A stretch of DNA of 64,000 nucleotides from Allomuricauda sp. M10 (GTDB lineage: Bacteria; Bacteroidota; Bacteroidia; Flavobacteriales; Flavobacteriaceae): positions 186,001-250,000 of the forward strand of contig NZ_JAJGBN010000005.1 of assembly GCF_020782875.1 (NCBI RefSeq). The letters run 5' to 3'. The notes beneath the pieces were generated by a model. That model worked only from the letters and a program-made list of their open reading frames with translations, was not told where the DNA came from and made no database searches. Position numbers and translations under genes: made by a program. This document shows positions 6,749 through 15,385 of this stretch, in pieces (positions within the stretch are counted from its first letter, which is position 1; the number at the start of each line of letters is the position of its first letter).

Positions 6749-8809
6749 TCAATTGATGGCATAGGATAAGGTCATGAAAAAGTTCCTTCCCATGCGGGGG
6801 ATGTTGTTCCAGTCGGAATAGGTGGAATAATACCGGTCAAAAATGTTTTCGATACCTACTTTGCCATACAGGGCGTCACCTCCTATGGAAAAGGTTTTGC
6901 CGAATGATAATGACAATAGGGCATATGCCGGTGTGCGGTCCTCACCAAAATCCGGATTGAAATCGCTTTGGTCCAAGGCCCCGGAAAGGGTCAGGGTGCC
7001 GGAAAAATTTCCTTGTCCATAGGTAAGTCGGGAACGATAGGCCAATGGACTGATAAAGGGTAGGTTACGGCCATTTTGATCCGTACCCCTGTGATAGGAG
7101 ACCAATCCGCTCCAATCCAGTTCCGATGTGAGTTGGTATACCATGTCCAAAGACACATTGTAAAGGTTGGCATATTCCAGATTGGTATATACCTTGACCC
7201 CATCGGCACCAATGGTCATAACGTCCAGTTCGGGATGGACCTCGCCGATGATGTAATCCCAAGTATGGAAATAATTGCCTTCCACGGCGATGTCCAGATT
7301 TTTTATGGGCCACGCCATTTTAAAATTGGCCTCTAGGGCCTTTTCATTCTTAAGGTCAGGATTTCCGATATAGTCATGGTTGTCAAAACTGTTGAATAGG
7401 TAGAATCCAAAACCTTCCGAAACCGATGGTGCACGGTCCCCATACGCAAGCCCACCACTGAGGTGAAGTGCCTTGAACTGTCTGTGGTAGTGCGCGGAAA
7501 CACTCTTTAGTACCCGGGTCTGCCGTTGGGCCATATCAGGATAGAAGATGCGAAGGCTGTTCAAGCCGAAATCATCGGCCACGTTGAAGGTTTGGAGTGC
7601 CAAGCGTGTCGATAGCTTCACTGAACTTTCTTTAAGCGAAATTTTGTCCTCCAAATAGATGCCTGAGTTCAAGGTCCGCACGTCGGGCCAGGTCAACATG
7701 AACATGTCCTGCTCGTTGGGATCATTGGGATACATGGTCATCTCCGCCAGGGAACGGTTGTAATAGCCGTCGAGTTTACCTATAAGATGATGGTCATCCA
7801 AGATCAGCTCGGTCTGGGTGTAAAACCCATAGGTGTCGCTCCAACCGGGCATGTCCATCCGAATGGGTACATCGGGCCGTTGACTGTCGTCCATGATATG
7901 CGTAATGGTGTTCGCATAGAGTTTGGTCTCCCAATTCTCCAGGTCACCGATGAAACTGTCCTGTACCCAGCTCAGGGAGCCGATAAAGGCACGTGCCAGG
8001 GACACATCCATAGGCAGTGCGGGATACCCTACGTCCCGGGCTTCATCAAAGATGAAATTGGCCAACAGTTTTTGGTTTTCCGAAACTTTATATCCCGCAT
8101 TTGTGGAGAGGTTGTATTTTTCAAATTGGGAAAAAGCAACTTCTTCACCTCCGCCGGCCGTATAGTTTTCCGCTTTGCGGTAAATCAGATCCGTATCCAC
8201 ATAGAAATGTTCGTTCGAAAAGTTGAGCTCACCGCCCACAATTTGGGCAGTATTGTTGCTCTCATAGCCAGTTTCCACTGCACCTGTCCATCCCAAGGGC
8301 CTAAAATTGCTCTTTTCCAAACGCATGTCCAGGGCGCCCCCGATCACATTGCCGTGCCGTGCCCCTTGTTGGCCGCTTTCCACATGGATATCGGAAAGGT
8401 TGGACACATCCACATAGGAGGTAATGGGATCCATTTTGTCGGTACAGGCCCCAAAGATCCGCATGCCATCTATTGTGATAGACAGCCGTTCGGAGGTCAT
8501 GTCATTGAGCATGGGGTCCCAGGCATAGGCCCCTCGTTTGACCATGGAAACCTTTTTGGAAGATTCCAAATATTGGTCCAATGTGGATAGGGGCTTTGGT
8601 TGGGATTTGTGTTCAATCCCCCTGTTGAAGGAAGAAATGACGATGACTTCCTTTAAGTCAATAGGGAGAATAGAGTCTATGATAGGGGCCAAGATCGGTT
8701 CTTGGGCTTGGGCCTTTTGTGGGGACAATGGTATGACCCCCAGACAGAGGGCCAAAATCAAATGGCCCAAATAGCCCGACCATGCCCCATATGGATATGT
8801 GGTTTTCAT
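6749..8809 (-). CDS. TonB-dependent copper receptor, OprC/NosA type
   Basis: A 686-residue outer-membrane receptor: signal peptide (about 1-35, ending AQAQ), plug domain (about 60-170) and a 22-strand-type barrel ending in an aromatic-rich C-terminus (FFMTLSYAIN). Two short motifs match the Cu(I) site known from Pseudomonas OprC: CxxxM as C122-TDK-M126 in the plug and HxM as H304-I-M306 in the barrel, 182 residues apart (180 in OprC). In Pseudomonas stutzeri the homologue NosA was found through N2O reductase copper loading. Here the gene lies next to nosZ and its operon shares the nos operator. No CarboxypepD_reg domain is present, unlike the SusC-type receptors later in the window. Confidence 0.88.
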   Translation of the reverse strand: MKTTYPYGAWSGYLGHLILALCLGVIPLSPQKAQAQEPILAPIIDSILPIDLKEVIVISSFNRGIEHKSQPKPLSTLDQYLESSKKVSMVKRGAYAWDPMLNDMTSERLSITIDGMRIFGACTDKMDPITSYVDVSNLSDIHVESGQQGARHGNVIGGALDMRLEKSNFRPLGWTGAVETGYESNNTAQIVGGELNFSNEHFYVDTDLIYRKAENYTAGGGEEVAFSQFEKYNLSTNAGYKVSENQKLLANFIFDEARDVGYPALPMDVSLARAFIGSLSWVQDSFIGDLENWETKLYANTITHIMDDSQRPDVPIRMDMPGWSDTYGFYTQTELILDDHHLIGKLDGYYNRSLAEMTMYPNDPNEQDMFMLTWPDVRTLNSGIYLEDKISLKESSVKLSTRLALQTFNVADDFGLNSLRIFYPDMAQRQTRVLKSVSAHYHRQFKALHLSGGLAYGDRAPSVSEGFGFYLFNSFDNHDYIGNPDLKNEKALEANFKMAWPIKNLDIAVEGNYFHTWDYIIGEVHPELDVMTIGADGVKVYTNLEYANLYNVSLDMVYQLTSELDWSGLVSYHRGTDQNGRNLPFISPLAYRSRLTYGQGNFSGTLTLSGALDQSDFNPDFGEDRTPAYALLSLSFGKTFSIGGDALYGKVGIENIFDRYYSTYSDWNNIPRMGRNFFMTLSYAIN

Positions 8810-8897
8810 TGAAAAATGTTTTGAATCAATTCAAAAGGGATTGGGGTACTGTCCCAACAAGTATTTTAAAGCGTCGGGATGTGTACAGGGAAGTTGT

Positions 8898-9275
8898 TCA
8901 GACCACTTCTGGGGGATGGGAAATGTCGGAAATGAACAATTGGGAATGGATTCCTTGATATCGAAAGGAATTCTTGTCTGGACACACCTGAAAAAGGGTA
9001 TCGAGATCAAAAACCAACAAGGACTGAAAGAAAACCAGGGGTTGGATCTCCATTTTTGATCGTTGTTCCCCAAAGGGGTTCTTGTCCTGGTCTTTTTGCT
9101 GTTTCTCCAATTGTTTGGCGAGATAGCATTTGCCGTTGCAGTGCAATTGGGGCCTGTCCTTGTTCTCGCAGAGCACCTTTGCTATATAATCATAATTGGC
9201 CACATATTCGATGACCGGCCAAAGGGGTTTGACCAACATGATGAGAGCCACAAAAAGAATTATATAAGGTTTCAT
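8898..9275 (-). CDS. Small Cys-rich exported or membrane protein ahead of the copper receptor
   Basis: A 125-residue protein from ATG 9275, preferred over 9299 because the -7 box at 9281-9288 lies between them. The N-terminus is one hydrophobic segment (MKPYIILFVALIMLVKPLWP). It is followed by LCENKDRPQLHCNGKCYLAKQL with Cys36, Cys46 and Cys50, then a Lys/Gln-rich helix and a C-terminal part with one more Cys. The motif CxNxxxPxxxCxGKCYL is one I associate with unnamed Bacteroidota proteins placed beside TonB receptors. No function is established. Three near-spaced cysteines and the copper operon suggest metal binding or delivery. Confidence 0.7.
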   Translation of the reverse strand: MKPYIILFVALIMLVKPLWPVIEYVANYDYIAKVLCENKDRPQLHCNGKCYLAKQLEKQQKDQDKNPFGEQRSKMEIQPLVFFQSLLVFDLDTLFQVCPDKNSFRYQGIHSQLFISDISHPPEVV

Positions 9276-9280
9276 AGGAA

Positions 9281-9346
9281 CAAATGTAGGGTTGACCAAA
9301 AAGTGGGGACATGATAATTGTCATAAAGAGGATAAAAATGTCTTTT
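9281..9346 (-). promoter_or_regulatory. Copper-receptor operon promoter, twin of the nos promoter
   Basis: A -7 box TACATTTG (minus strand, 9288-9281), then exactly 22 bp upstream the palindrome ATGATAATTGTCAT (9311-9324), then the same AAAGAGGATAAAAATGTC extension. The block 9310-9346 differs from 5240-5276 at three of 37 positions. Block-to-box spacing is identical in both promoters, which implies the same activator at about -41. Confidence 0.8.
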
Positions 9347-9561
9347 TTATCTATTTTCGTTTTGTAAATGGGTTAAAAAGATCTTTGGGTAGGGGACAGG
9401 ACAATTGTTTTAAATATATGGCGTGGGCTTTCATGATCGACCATGTTGTATTTTTGTCAATAAAGGGACAGATCGTTTTTATGAACCTTACCCACGCCCA
9501 GTATGCCATCATTAGGATTGGGAAATTGTTTTTTTAAATTGTAAAAATGATATATGGCTTT

Positions 9562-10650
9562 ATGACAAATACAGAACAAAAATTAAAGGAACGTGTCAAG
9601 GAACTGACCTGTCTCTATGAGGTTACCTCCATTATTGTGAATTCAAATTATGATGAACTCGAGACCTCCCTTGAAGCCATTGCCCATTGTTTAAAACGGG
9701 GTTGGCAGTTTGCTGAGGCAGCAGCGGTCCAGATAACGATCGGAGATTACCAGGTACAGACCAAAAATTATGGAAACGATATGGTCTCCCATTCTTCCGA
9801 TGTCAAGATATTCAACAAAGTAGAGGGGCGAATAACAGTGGGCTATCCTTCTGCCGAATTTAGCGTAACAGATTTTTTGGATGAGGAAAGGACCTTGCTC
9901 AAAAATGTCTGTTTGGCCATCGGTAATTTGATGGAACGCAAACACATCCGTGATTCGGAAGAGGAAACCAAAAGACAAATGGAACGAGCCGATCGGTTCC
10001 ACATCATGGGTGAGATCACCGCGGGAATTGCACATGAACTCAATACTCCTTTGGCCAATATTTTAGGTTTTGCCGAACTGCTCGTGGAAAATACTGGAGA
10101 TGAAGCCACAAGGAGAGATCTCCAGAAAATTATCGATAATGCTATTTTTAGTCGAGAGATCGTTAAAAAGCTCATGTTCTTTACTTGTGAAATGCCCCAA
10201 GAGATGGAACAGATTGAACTGAACGCAGTTGTGGAAAATGTTTTACGCTTGTTGGCACCATCCCTTAAGGCCAAACAGCTGAACATTGTCAAATCTTTTG
10301 GCCGGGAACATATCCAAATGCGGGCCAATACCGTTCAACTGACCCAAGTACTGTTCAACCTTATCATGAACGCAGCCTATTACTCCCCGCCGAAGGGGGC
10401 TGTACATATTGAACTTGACAAATCAAACGACAGGACCATCATCCGAATTGCGGATGAAGGACAGGGCATAGAAACAGAACATGCGGATAAAATTTTCGAA
10501 CCCTTTTATACATCAAAACCAACAGGTGAGGGCACAGGACTGGGTCTAAGTGTAGTACACGGTATTGTGCGTAGTTACAAAGGAACGATCTCACACCGGC
10601 CCAATACCCCCAAAGGCACTATCTTTACCCTAGAGTTTCCCAAAATTTAG
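9562..10650 (+). CDS. Sensor histidine kinase, GAF-like input, soluble
   Basis: A kinase of 362 residues from ATG 9562; an ATG at 9547 would add five. The order is an N-terminal GAF-like sensory domain (about 20-125), a short coiled coil, HisKA with phospho-acceptor AHELNTP (His158), and HATPase_c with the N box (NLIMNAAYY), G1 (DEGQGI), F (FEPFYTSK) and G2 (GTGLGLSV). No membrane helix, so it senses an internal signal. The gene is 2 bp from the NtrC-type regulator that follows, a standard two-component pair. The 270-bp upstream region contains the twin nos-type operator on its far side. Confidence 0.92.
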   Translation: MTNTEQKLKERVKELTCLYEVTSIIVNSNYDELETSLEAIAHCLKRGWQFAEAAAVQITIGDYQVQTKNYGNDMVSHSSDVKIFNKVEGRITVGYPSAEFSVTDFLDEERTLLKNVCLAIGNLMERKHIRDSEEETKRQMERADRFHIMGEITAGIAHELNTPLANILGFAELLVENTGDEATRRDLQKIIDNAIFSREIVKKLMFFTCEMPQEMEQIELNAVVENVLRLLAPSLKAKQLNIVKSFGREHIQMRANTVQLTQVLFNLIMNAAYYSPPKGAVHIELDKSNDRTIIRIADEGQGIETEHADKIFEPFYTSKPTGEGTGLGLSVVHGIVRSYKGTISHRPNTPKGTIFTLEFPKI

Positions 10651-10652
10651 GT

Positions 10653-11984
10653 ATGGCACTGCACAAAGAGAACATCTTAGTTGTCGATGACGACATTCAC
10701 ATCCTGGAACTTCTTTCCAGACAGTTGAAAGGACTCGATTACCATGTCTATAAGGCCATCTCGGTAAAGGAAGCACTGTATATTTTAAAGGATAGTGTTA
10801 TTGATCTTTTGATCACCGATATCCAAATGCCCGAAGTGGATGGCCTACAGTTATTGAAATATGCAAACGAACATTATCCCCTAATGCCCAAATTGGTGGT
10901 CACGGGCTATCCTTCGGTGGACGGGGCCTTGGAAGTCATCAAATCGGGCGCAATCGATTATTTGACCAAGCCCTTTACCAAAGAGGAACTCAAACAATCC
11001 GTTGAAAAGGCCTTGTACAGCAAGGAGGAACAACCTTTGTCCATAAAGAAACAATCAACACCTGACATAAGTGATAACCGTTTTGAAGGAATGGTCGGCA
11101 GTTCGGACGCCTTTCAGAAAATCCTCAATATCATAGATCGCGTGAGGGACAATAGGGCCACTGTACTGATCACGGGGGAAAGTGGAACAGGAAAGGAACT
11201 GGTGGCAAGGGCCATCCATTATTCCGGTAAGTTTTCCAAAGGACCTTTCATTGCAGTAAACTGTGGTGCCATCCCCGAAAACCTCCTAGAGGCAGAACTC
11301 TTCGGATATGTAAAAGGTGCCTTTACAGGAGCCAATGAGAACCGCAGTGGATTCTTTCAGGCCGCCGAAGGAGGAACCCTTTTTTTGGATGAAATAGGAG
11401 CAGCTGGTTTGGCGGTACAGACCAAGCTGTTGCGTGCACTTCAAGAAAAGGAAATCACCAGGGTGGGGTCCCGAAAACTGGAAAAAGTGGAAATCCGCAT
11501 TGTTGCGGCCACCAATGTGGATCTTTTGGAGGAGATCAAGAACAAGAACTTTAGGGAAGACCTATATTATCGACTTACGGTTGTGGAAATCAATGTGCCG
11601 CCACTTCGCGATAGAAAATCCGATATTCCTTTGCTAGTGGAAAAGTTTCTCCGAAAATATGGTGTTGAATATAAAGACCGTCTGCCAAGAATTAGCCCTG
11701 AGGCCTTAGGGATTTTGGAACGATACCACTGGCCAGGGAACATCAGGGAACTTGAAAATATAGTCCAGCGCGTGGTGATCATGTCGGATGGCCCCATAGG
11801 GATCGAAGATATACCCGAGTTCTTGAAGTACCGGATTGATTTCCCCCAAAAAGGTCTTGTGCCCCTTAGGGAAATGGAGAAGGAATATATCAAAAAGGTA
11901 CTCTTGCACACAAAGGGAAATAAGACCAAGGCCGCCGAAATACTGCAGATAGATCGCAAAACCTTGCGTGATAAGCTGGATTGA
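10653..11984 (+). CDS. Sigma-54-dependent response regulator (NtrC family)
   Basis: A 443-residue activator: receiver domain (acidic pocket DDD 12-14, phospho-site Asp56 in LLITDIQMP), AAA+ domain with Walker A GESGTGKE and an intact GAFTGA loop (YVKGAFTGAN) for contacting sigma-54, arginine-finger region, and a C-terminal Fis-type helix-turn-helix (KTKAAEILQIDRKTLRDKL). It is the partner of the kinase 2 bp upstream. Its targets are probably the plus-strand genes that follow (Gre-like proteins, glutamate dehydrogenase, SulP). Only one weak sigma-54-like site was found in this stretch, upstream of the transporter. Confidence 0.93.
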   Translation: MALHKENILVVDDDIHILELLSRQLKGLDYHVYKAISVKEALYILKDSVIDLLITDIQMPEVDGLQLLKYANEHYPLMPKLVVTGYPSVDGALEVIKSGAIDYLTKPFTKEELKQSVEKALYSKEEQPLSIKKQSTPDISDNRFEGMVGSSDAFQKILNIIDRVRDNRATVLITGESGTGKELVARAIHYSGKFSKGPFIAVNCGAIPENLLEAELFGYVKGAFTGANENRSGFFQAAEGGTLFLDEIGAAGLAVQTKLLRALQEKEITRVGSRKLEKVEIRIVAATNVDLLEEIKNKNFREDLYYRLTVVEINVPPLRDRKSDIPLLVEKFLRKYGVEYKDRLPRISPEALGILERYHWPGNIRELENIVQRVVIMSDGPIGIEDIPEFLKYRIDFPQKGLVPLREMEKEYIKKVLLHTKGNKTKAAEILQIDRKTLRDKLD

Positions 11985-11986
11985 AC

Positions 11987-12003
11987 CGGTTATAAAATAA
12001 CCG
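11987..12003 (+). terminator. Hairpin after the response regulator
   Basis: Perfect 7-bp stem CGGTTAT / ATAACCG with a 3-nt loop starting 2 bp after the stop codon. A second small GGGG/CCCC hairpin and then GTTTCC follow. There is no proper U-run, so this is at best a weak or processing hairpin. Confidence 0.4.
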
Positions 12004-12194
12004 ACTGGGGAAATATACCCCGTTTCCATTTCCACTCCAAAATTTTTAATATTCAATTGTATATTGATAATCAGTTGATTACAATCAAACCTCCTTTTTT
12101 TTGAACATTGGGTACGGACTTTGCCCTTTGGATTGCCAAACGTGCCAAATCTGGACAATACTGGTTGACAGATTTGTGAAAATAAGAGAACCTT

Positions 12195-12644
12195 ATGAAG
12201 TATGGCAGTCTCATTTTGGAGAAGAATGATTTTCTGATGACCAGAAAGTTCATGAAACAGAATTGTATATGGGAAGATTATATCCATACAGGTGTATTGG
12301 AGATCTTGGACCTGAATTTGAACAATGCTGTGGTGTTGGATGAGGGCCAGATGCCCTCTGACATTGTTCGACTGTATTCCGAGGTTACCCTTGTTGGTTC
12401 CTCGGACCATCGGGATTCCTTCCGGCTTGTACCTCCTGGCGAAGAAGATCCGACGACAAACCAAATTTCTGTGACCAGTAGTTTGGGCGCGTCATTGATC
12501 GGTTTCTCCAAAGGTGACCGAATTACCTATGGCCTTCCCGGTAGTAAAATATCTTTTATGATCGAAAAAGTAAAGCAGGGTAGGCAAAAGGTCAAACTCT
12601 CCATTTCAGATGGTGACATGCAAAAGATGGTACCCGAACAGTAA
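12195..12644 (+). CDS. GreA/GreB C-terminal domain-like protein (Rnk-type), copy 1
   Basis: A 149-residue protein with the FKBP-like C-terminal domain of Gre factors (ARILDE-like VVLDEGQMPSDIVRLYSEVTL, then ISVTSSLGASLIGFSKGDRITYGLP). It lacks the N-terminal coiled coil that enters the RNA polymerase secondary channel, so it is more like Rnk or related polymerase-binding proteins than GreA. A paralogue sharing the opening MKYGSL lies at 15386. The gene is 210 bp after the response regulator and may respond to it. Direct anti-pausing activity is not expected without the coiled coil. Confidence 0.82.
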   Translation: MKYGSLILEKNDFLMTRKFMKQNCIWEDYIHTGVLEILDLNLNNAVVLDEGQMPSDIVRLYSEVTLVGSSDHRDSFRLVPPGEEDPTTNQISVTSSLGASLIGFSKGDRITYGLPGSKISFMIEKVKQGRQKVKLSISDGDMQKMVPEQ

Positions 12645-12667
12645 GTGATTTATTGATTCTAAATATT

Positions 12668-13036
12668 ATGGTTATGATTAAATATGTAATTGTCCTTTTG
12701 TTTTCTATAAACCTGTTGCATGCACAGGCCAATGCATCCCAAACGAACACAAAAGTCAAAGTCGGGGATGTATTCGAAATCGGGAAACCTGAAACGAACA
12801 AGTACAAGTATATTAACTTCCCCAAGGCGAACTTTATCATCAAAAGAGGGGGTATCGCAAACTACAAACGTGTGGAAGGGGAAAAAGTGGTGGTGACTTC
12901 CGTCAAAGAAAAAAAGGATGGATCCACAAAGATCAAGATCAAACGAGTTGATGGTAACAGGTTCTTTGGCAGTCATAGCATAGTGGCCGTCGACTTTTTT
13001 GGGGCAATGGAGTCCGGAGAGCTCCAAACCTTATAG
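12668..13036 (+). CDS. Small exported protein, unknown
   Basis: A product of about 122 residues from ATG 12668; ATG 12674 is equally possible. Signal peptide MIKYVIVLLFSINLLHAQA, then a mature part rich in Lys and Val with beta-strand character (KVKVGDVFEIGKPETNKYKYI, GEKVVVTSVKEKKDGSTKIK). No family recognised. The repeated hydrophobic-Lys alternation suggests an SH3-like or beta-barrel fold in the periplasm. It follows Gre-like copy 1 closely and may be co-transcribed. Confidence 0.6.
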   Translation: MVMIKYVIVLLFSINLLHAQANASQTNTKVKVGDVFEIGKPETNKYKYINFPKANFIIKRGGIANYKRVEGEKVVVTSVKEKKDGSTKIKIKRVDGNRFFGSHSIVAVDFFGAMESGELQTL

Positions 13037-13067
13037 TTGATTTATGATTGGTGGTTAGTTGATGATG

Positions 13068-13121
13068 TCCACCCGGTTTTCCAAAATTGTTATTTGCTCA
13101 ACAAGGTAGTGGCCGGGTGGA
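13068..13121 (+). terminator. Long-loop hairpin between the small exported protein and the 4HB protein
   Basis: A perfect 9-bp stem TCCACCCGG / CCGGGTGGA encloses a 36-nt loop and is followed by TTTT. It can act as a terminator for the upstream gene or as a leader structure for the gene at 13172. Confidence 0.45.
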
Positions 13122-13171
13122 TTTTCGATCCAGAGGATAATTCTTTGATGTAATACCTAAATGATTAAAAC

Positions 13172-13792
13172 ATGAAAACTAAATTTTCAATAAAACAACG
13201 AATATTGGTCGGTCTGGTCCTGGCCACCGCTTTTTTGTTGGTACTGGGCTCCAACCTGTTGGACCGGAAATATTTTTCCACAATACAAGCATCGGTCAAA
13301 TCCATTTATGATGATCGCATAGTGGTGCAGGATTATATCTATCAATTACAGGATATGGCACATGAGATGGAAGTGGCACTCTTGAAAGGTGAGTATGTGC
13401 AGGGTAATGAAAGGTCTGAAAAAATCAAAGCTTTGTTGGCTGATTTTTCCAGAACCAAGTTGACACGGGACGAGGCCAGGCTGTTGGAGCGATTGGACCG
13501 TCAATTTTCCGATTTGGAACCCAGTGGGACAACCAAAGCATCAAAAGAGGGGAAACCGTTGGCCGAAGCAAAAGTATTGCCACAATTGGCACAAATAAGA
13601 CAAACCTTGGATGGCCTTGAGGAAATCCAATTGGAACAAAGTGACATGCTGACCCAGCTATCAGAAAAAACCTTGGGGGTCAATAGGATGTTGTCCAATT
13701 TGGAAGTGGTATTTCTGGTCATCATCGGAATATCGATTTTGGTACTGGCGTTCTATCCGGTAAAGGTGCTAAACCCTGTGCATTGGAATTAA
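13172..13792 (+). CDS. Membrane protein with four-helix-bundle sensor domain, no output domain
   Basis: 206 residues: membrane helix at about 10-28, a periplasmic helical region (about 30-165) like the 4HB_MCP sensor domain of chemoreceptors and kinases, and a second membrane helix at about 172-192. It ends after YPVKVLNPVHWN. No HAMP, kinase or signalling domain follows, and downstream sequence shows no continued coding frame. It is either a stand-alone sensor partner or a naturally short member. It may feed the soluble kinase encoded upstream; that is speculation from neighbourhood. Confidence 0.65.
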   Translation: MKTKFSIKQRILVGLVLATAFLLVLGSNLLDRKYFSTIQASVKSIYDDRIVVQDYIYQLQDMAHEMEVALLKGEYVQGNERSEKIKALLADFSRTKLTRDEARLLERLDRQFSDLEPSGTTKASKEGKPLAEAKVLPQLAQIRQTLDGLEEIQLEQSDMLTQLSEKTLGVNRMLSNLEVVFLVIIGISILVLAFYPVKVLNPVHWN

Positions 13793-13827
13793 TACCCTAA
13801 TCTCAATTAATAAAATTTAAAGAATCC

Positions 13828-13992
13828 ATGAAAGAATTAGTACGGAGCCTATGCTCAACGTGCAGGCATGTGGCCTATTGTTCCTTAAGTACGGATAGGA
13901 CCAATATCCAATTATGTAATGAATATGTCCATCGACTTGATGAAAGCGACGGACCGGCCATAATGGTCACAAACGAAATGATGAGTAATTAA
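13828..13992 (+). CDS. 54-residue four-cysteine protein
   Basis: ATG at 13828 and TAA at 13990-13992 give a 54-residue protein with C9-x2-C12-x5-C18-x11-C30 (LCSTCRHVAYC then IQLCNEY), which looks like a small zinc-ribbon or similar metal site. It lies 30 bp ahead of the glutamate dehydrogenase start on the same strand, so the two are probably co-transcribed. The cysteine spacing and compact reading frame argue for a real gene. The family is not known to me. Confidence 0.6.
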   Translation: MKELVRSLCSTCRHVAYCSLSTDRTNIQLCNEYVHRLDESDGPAIMVTNEMMSN

Positions 13993-14022
13993 GCACACCT
14001 AGTGCAACCAAAATTTTATACA

Positions 14023-15315
14023 ATGACAACAACGATAACATCGGAAAAAAAACAACTGAAACAAGGTATGTTGGACAATGTCATGAGACAGTTCAACAAT
14101 GCAGCGGACATTATTGAACTGAACAAGAACATCCGTAAGATCCTTGAAGTGACGAACAACGAGTTCATTGTCCATTTCCCGGTCCGCATGGATAACGGTG
14201 AAGTGGAAATATTCACGGGGTATCGGGTTCAGCACAACAATGCCCTAGGCCCCTATAAGGGAGGACTTCGTTACCATCCTACAGTGGACATTGATGCTGC
14301 GCGGGCACTGGCCATGTGGATGACCTGGAAGACCTCATTGGCAGGATTGCCCTACGGGGGGGCCAAAGGGGGTATCCAATTGGATCCGACAAAGTATTCA
14401 CAGGACGAATTGCAACGGATCACCAGAAGGTTCACCTATGCCCTTGGGGACAATATAGGCCCAGAATTGGATATTCCGGCTCCGGACGTGAACACCAACG
14501 CCCAGACCATGGCTTGGATCTTGGACACGTATATGTCCACCAAATCTCCCAATGAACGTTCAAAGAACCTACATGTGGTCACTGGAAAACCCATAGGGGC
14601 AGGAGGCTCCGAAGGCAGGGACAGGGCGACCGGTTACGGGGTGTTCCTGACCATTAAATTTTGGGCAGAAAACAAAAAGGTCGATTTGAAAAACAAAAGG
14701 TTCATTGTACAGGGTTTTGGCAATGTGGGCTATTGGGCCGCACACTTTCTGGAAAAGGAGGGGGCAATACTCACAGCGGTACAGGATGCCTATGGAAGCA
14801 TATATAACGAGGATGGCATCTCCACTGAAAAATTATTGGAATATGTACAGGCCAATAAGGGAAGTATCCTTGGTTTTAGTGGTGCAAATACTATGGACAG
14901 TGCCGATTTTTTTGGTCTGGACTGTGATATCTGTATCCCGGCAGCATTGGGAAACCAGATCACTGTTGAAAATGCCCCGAAGATAAAGGCCCGTTTGATC
15001 GCTGAAGGAGCCAATGGACCAACCGATGTAAAGGCCGAGGAAATCCTTTTGAAAAGGGGAGTCGATATCATTCCTGATATCCTCTGTAATTCCGGAGGTG
15101 TAATCGGAAGTTATTTTGAATGGTTGCAAAATCGCAACGGAGAAATATGGCATTTGGATGAAGTATTGGAAAAATTGGAAAAAAAGATGAGAGAATCCTT
15201 TGGCAAAGTGGTCCATAAGGCGAAATCCAAAAAAGTGGATATGCGCACAGCCGCCTTTATCATTGCCATTGAGCGACTTGAGGAAACGTATGTCCAAAGG
15301 GGTATTTTTCCATAA
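14023..15315 (+). CDS. Glutamate dehydrogenase (Glu/Leu/Phe/Val dehydrogenase family)
   Basis: A 430-residue enzyme from ATG 14023 (an in-frame GTG lies at 14002). The N-terminal domain carries KGGLRYHP, PYGGAKGGIQ with the catalytic Lys region, and PAPDVNTNAQTMAW. The C-terminal Rossmann domain contains the NAD(P)-binding loop VQGFGNVG. It interconverts glutamate with 2-oxoglutarate and ammonium. The window gives no firm clue to cofactor choice. Length matches the hexameric 45-49 kDa class. It lies in the gene run following the sigma-54 regulator, a regulator class often tied to nitrogen metabolism. Confidence 0.95.
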   Translation: MTTTITSEKKQLKQGMLDNVMRQFNNAADIIELNKNIRKILEVTNNEFIVHFPVRMDNGEVEIFTGYRVQHNNALGPYKGGLRYHPTVDIDAARALAMWMTWKTSLAGLPYGGAKGGIQLDPTKYSQDELQRITRRFTYALGDNIGPELDIPAPDVNTNAQTMAWILDTYMSTKSPNERSKNLHVVTGKPIGAGGSEGRDRATGYGVFLTIKFWAENKKVDLKNKRFIVQGFGNVGYWAAHFLEKEGAILTAVQDAYGSIYNEDGISTEKLLEYVQANKGSILGFSGANTMDSADFFGLDCDICIPAALGNQITVENAPKIKARLIAEGANGPTDVKAEEILLKRGVDIIPDILCNSGGVIGSYFEWLQNRNGEIWHLDEVLEKLEKKMRESFGKVVHKAKSKKVDMRTAAFIIAIERLEETYVQRGIFP

Positions 15316-15385
15316 TCCAATAATCCATTTAGGGTTCCATTTGAATGTGATGGAGGCTAAAACATAAAACATAAAACAAAAAATA

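Noticed and set aside
7787..8590. 267-codon plus-strand open frame
   Set aside because: Antisense to the copper receptor. Open only because of the codon use of the real gene.
9420..9498. GGCGTGGG / CCCACGCC inverted repeat before the histidine kinase
   Set aside because: Eight paired bases with a loop of over 60 nt are not enough to claim a structure.
9292..9537. 81-codon plus-strand frame ahead of the kinase
   Set aside because: Overlaps the conserved operator block, and the translation has no protein-like features.
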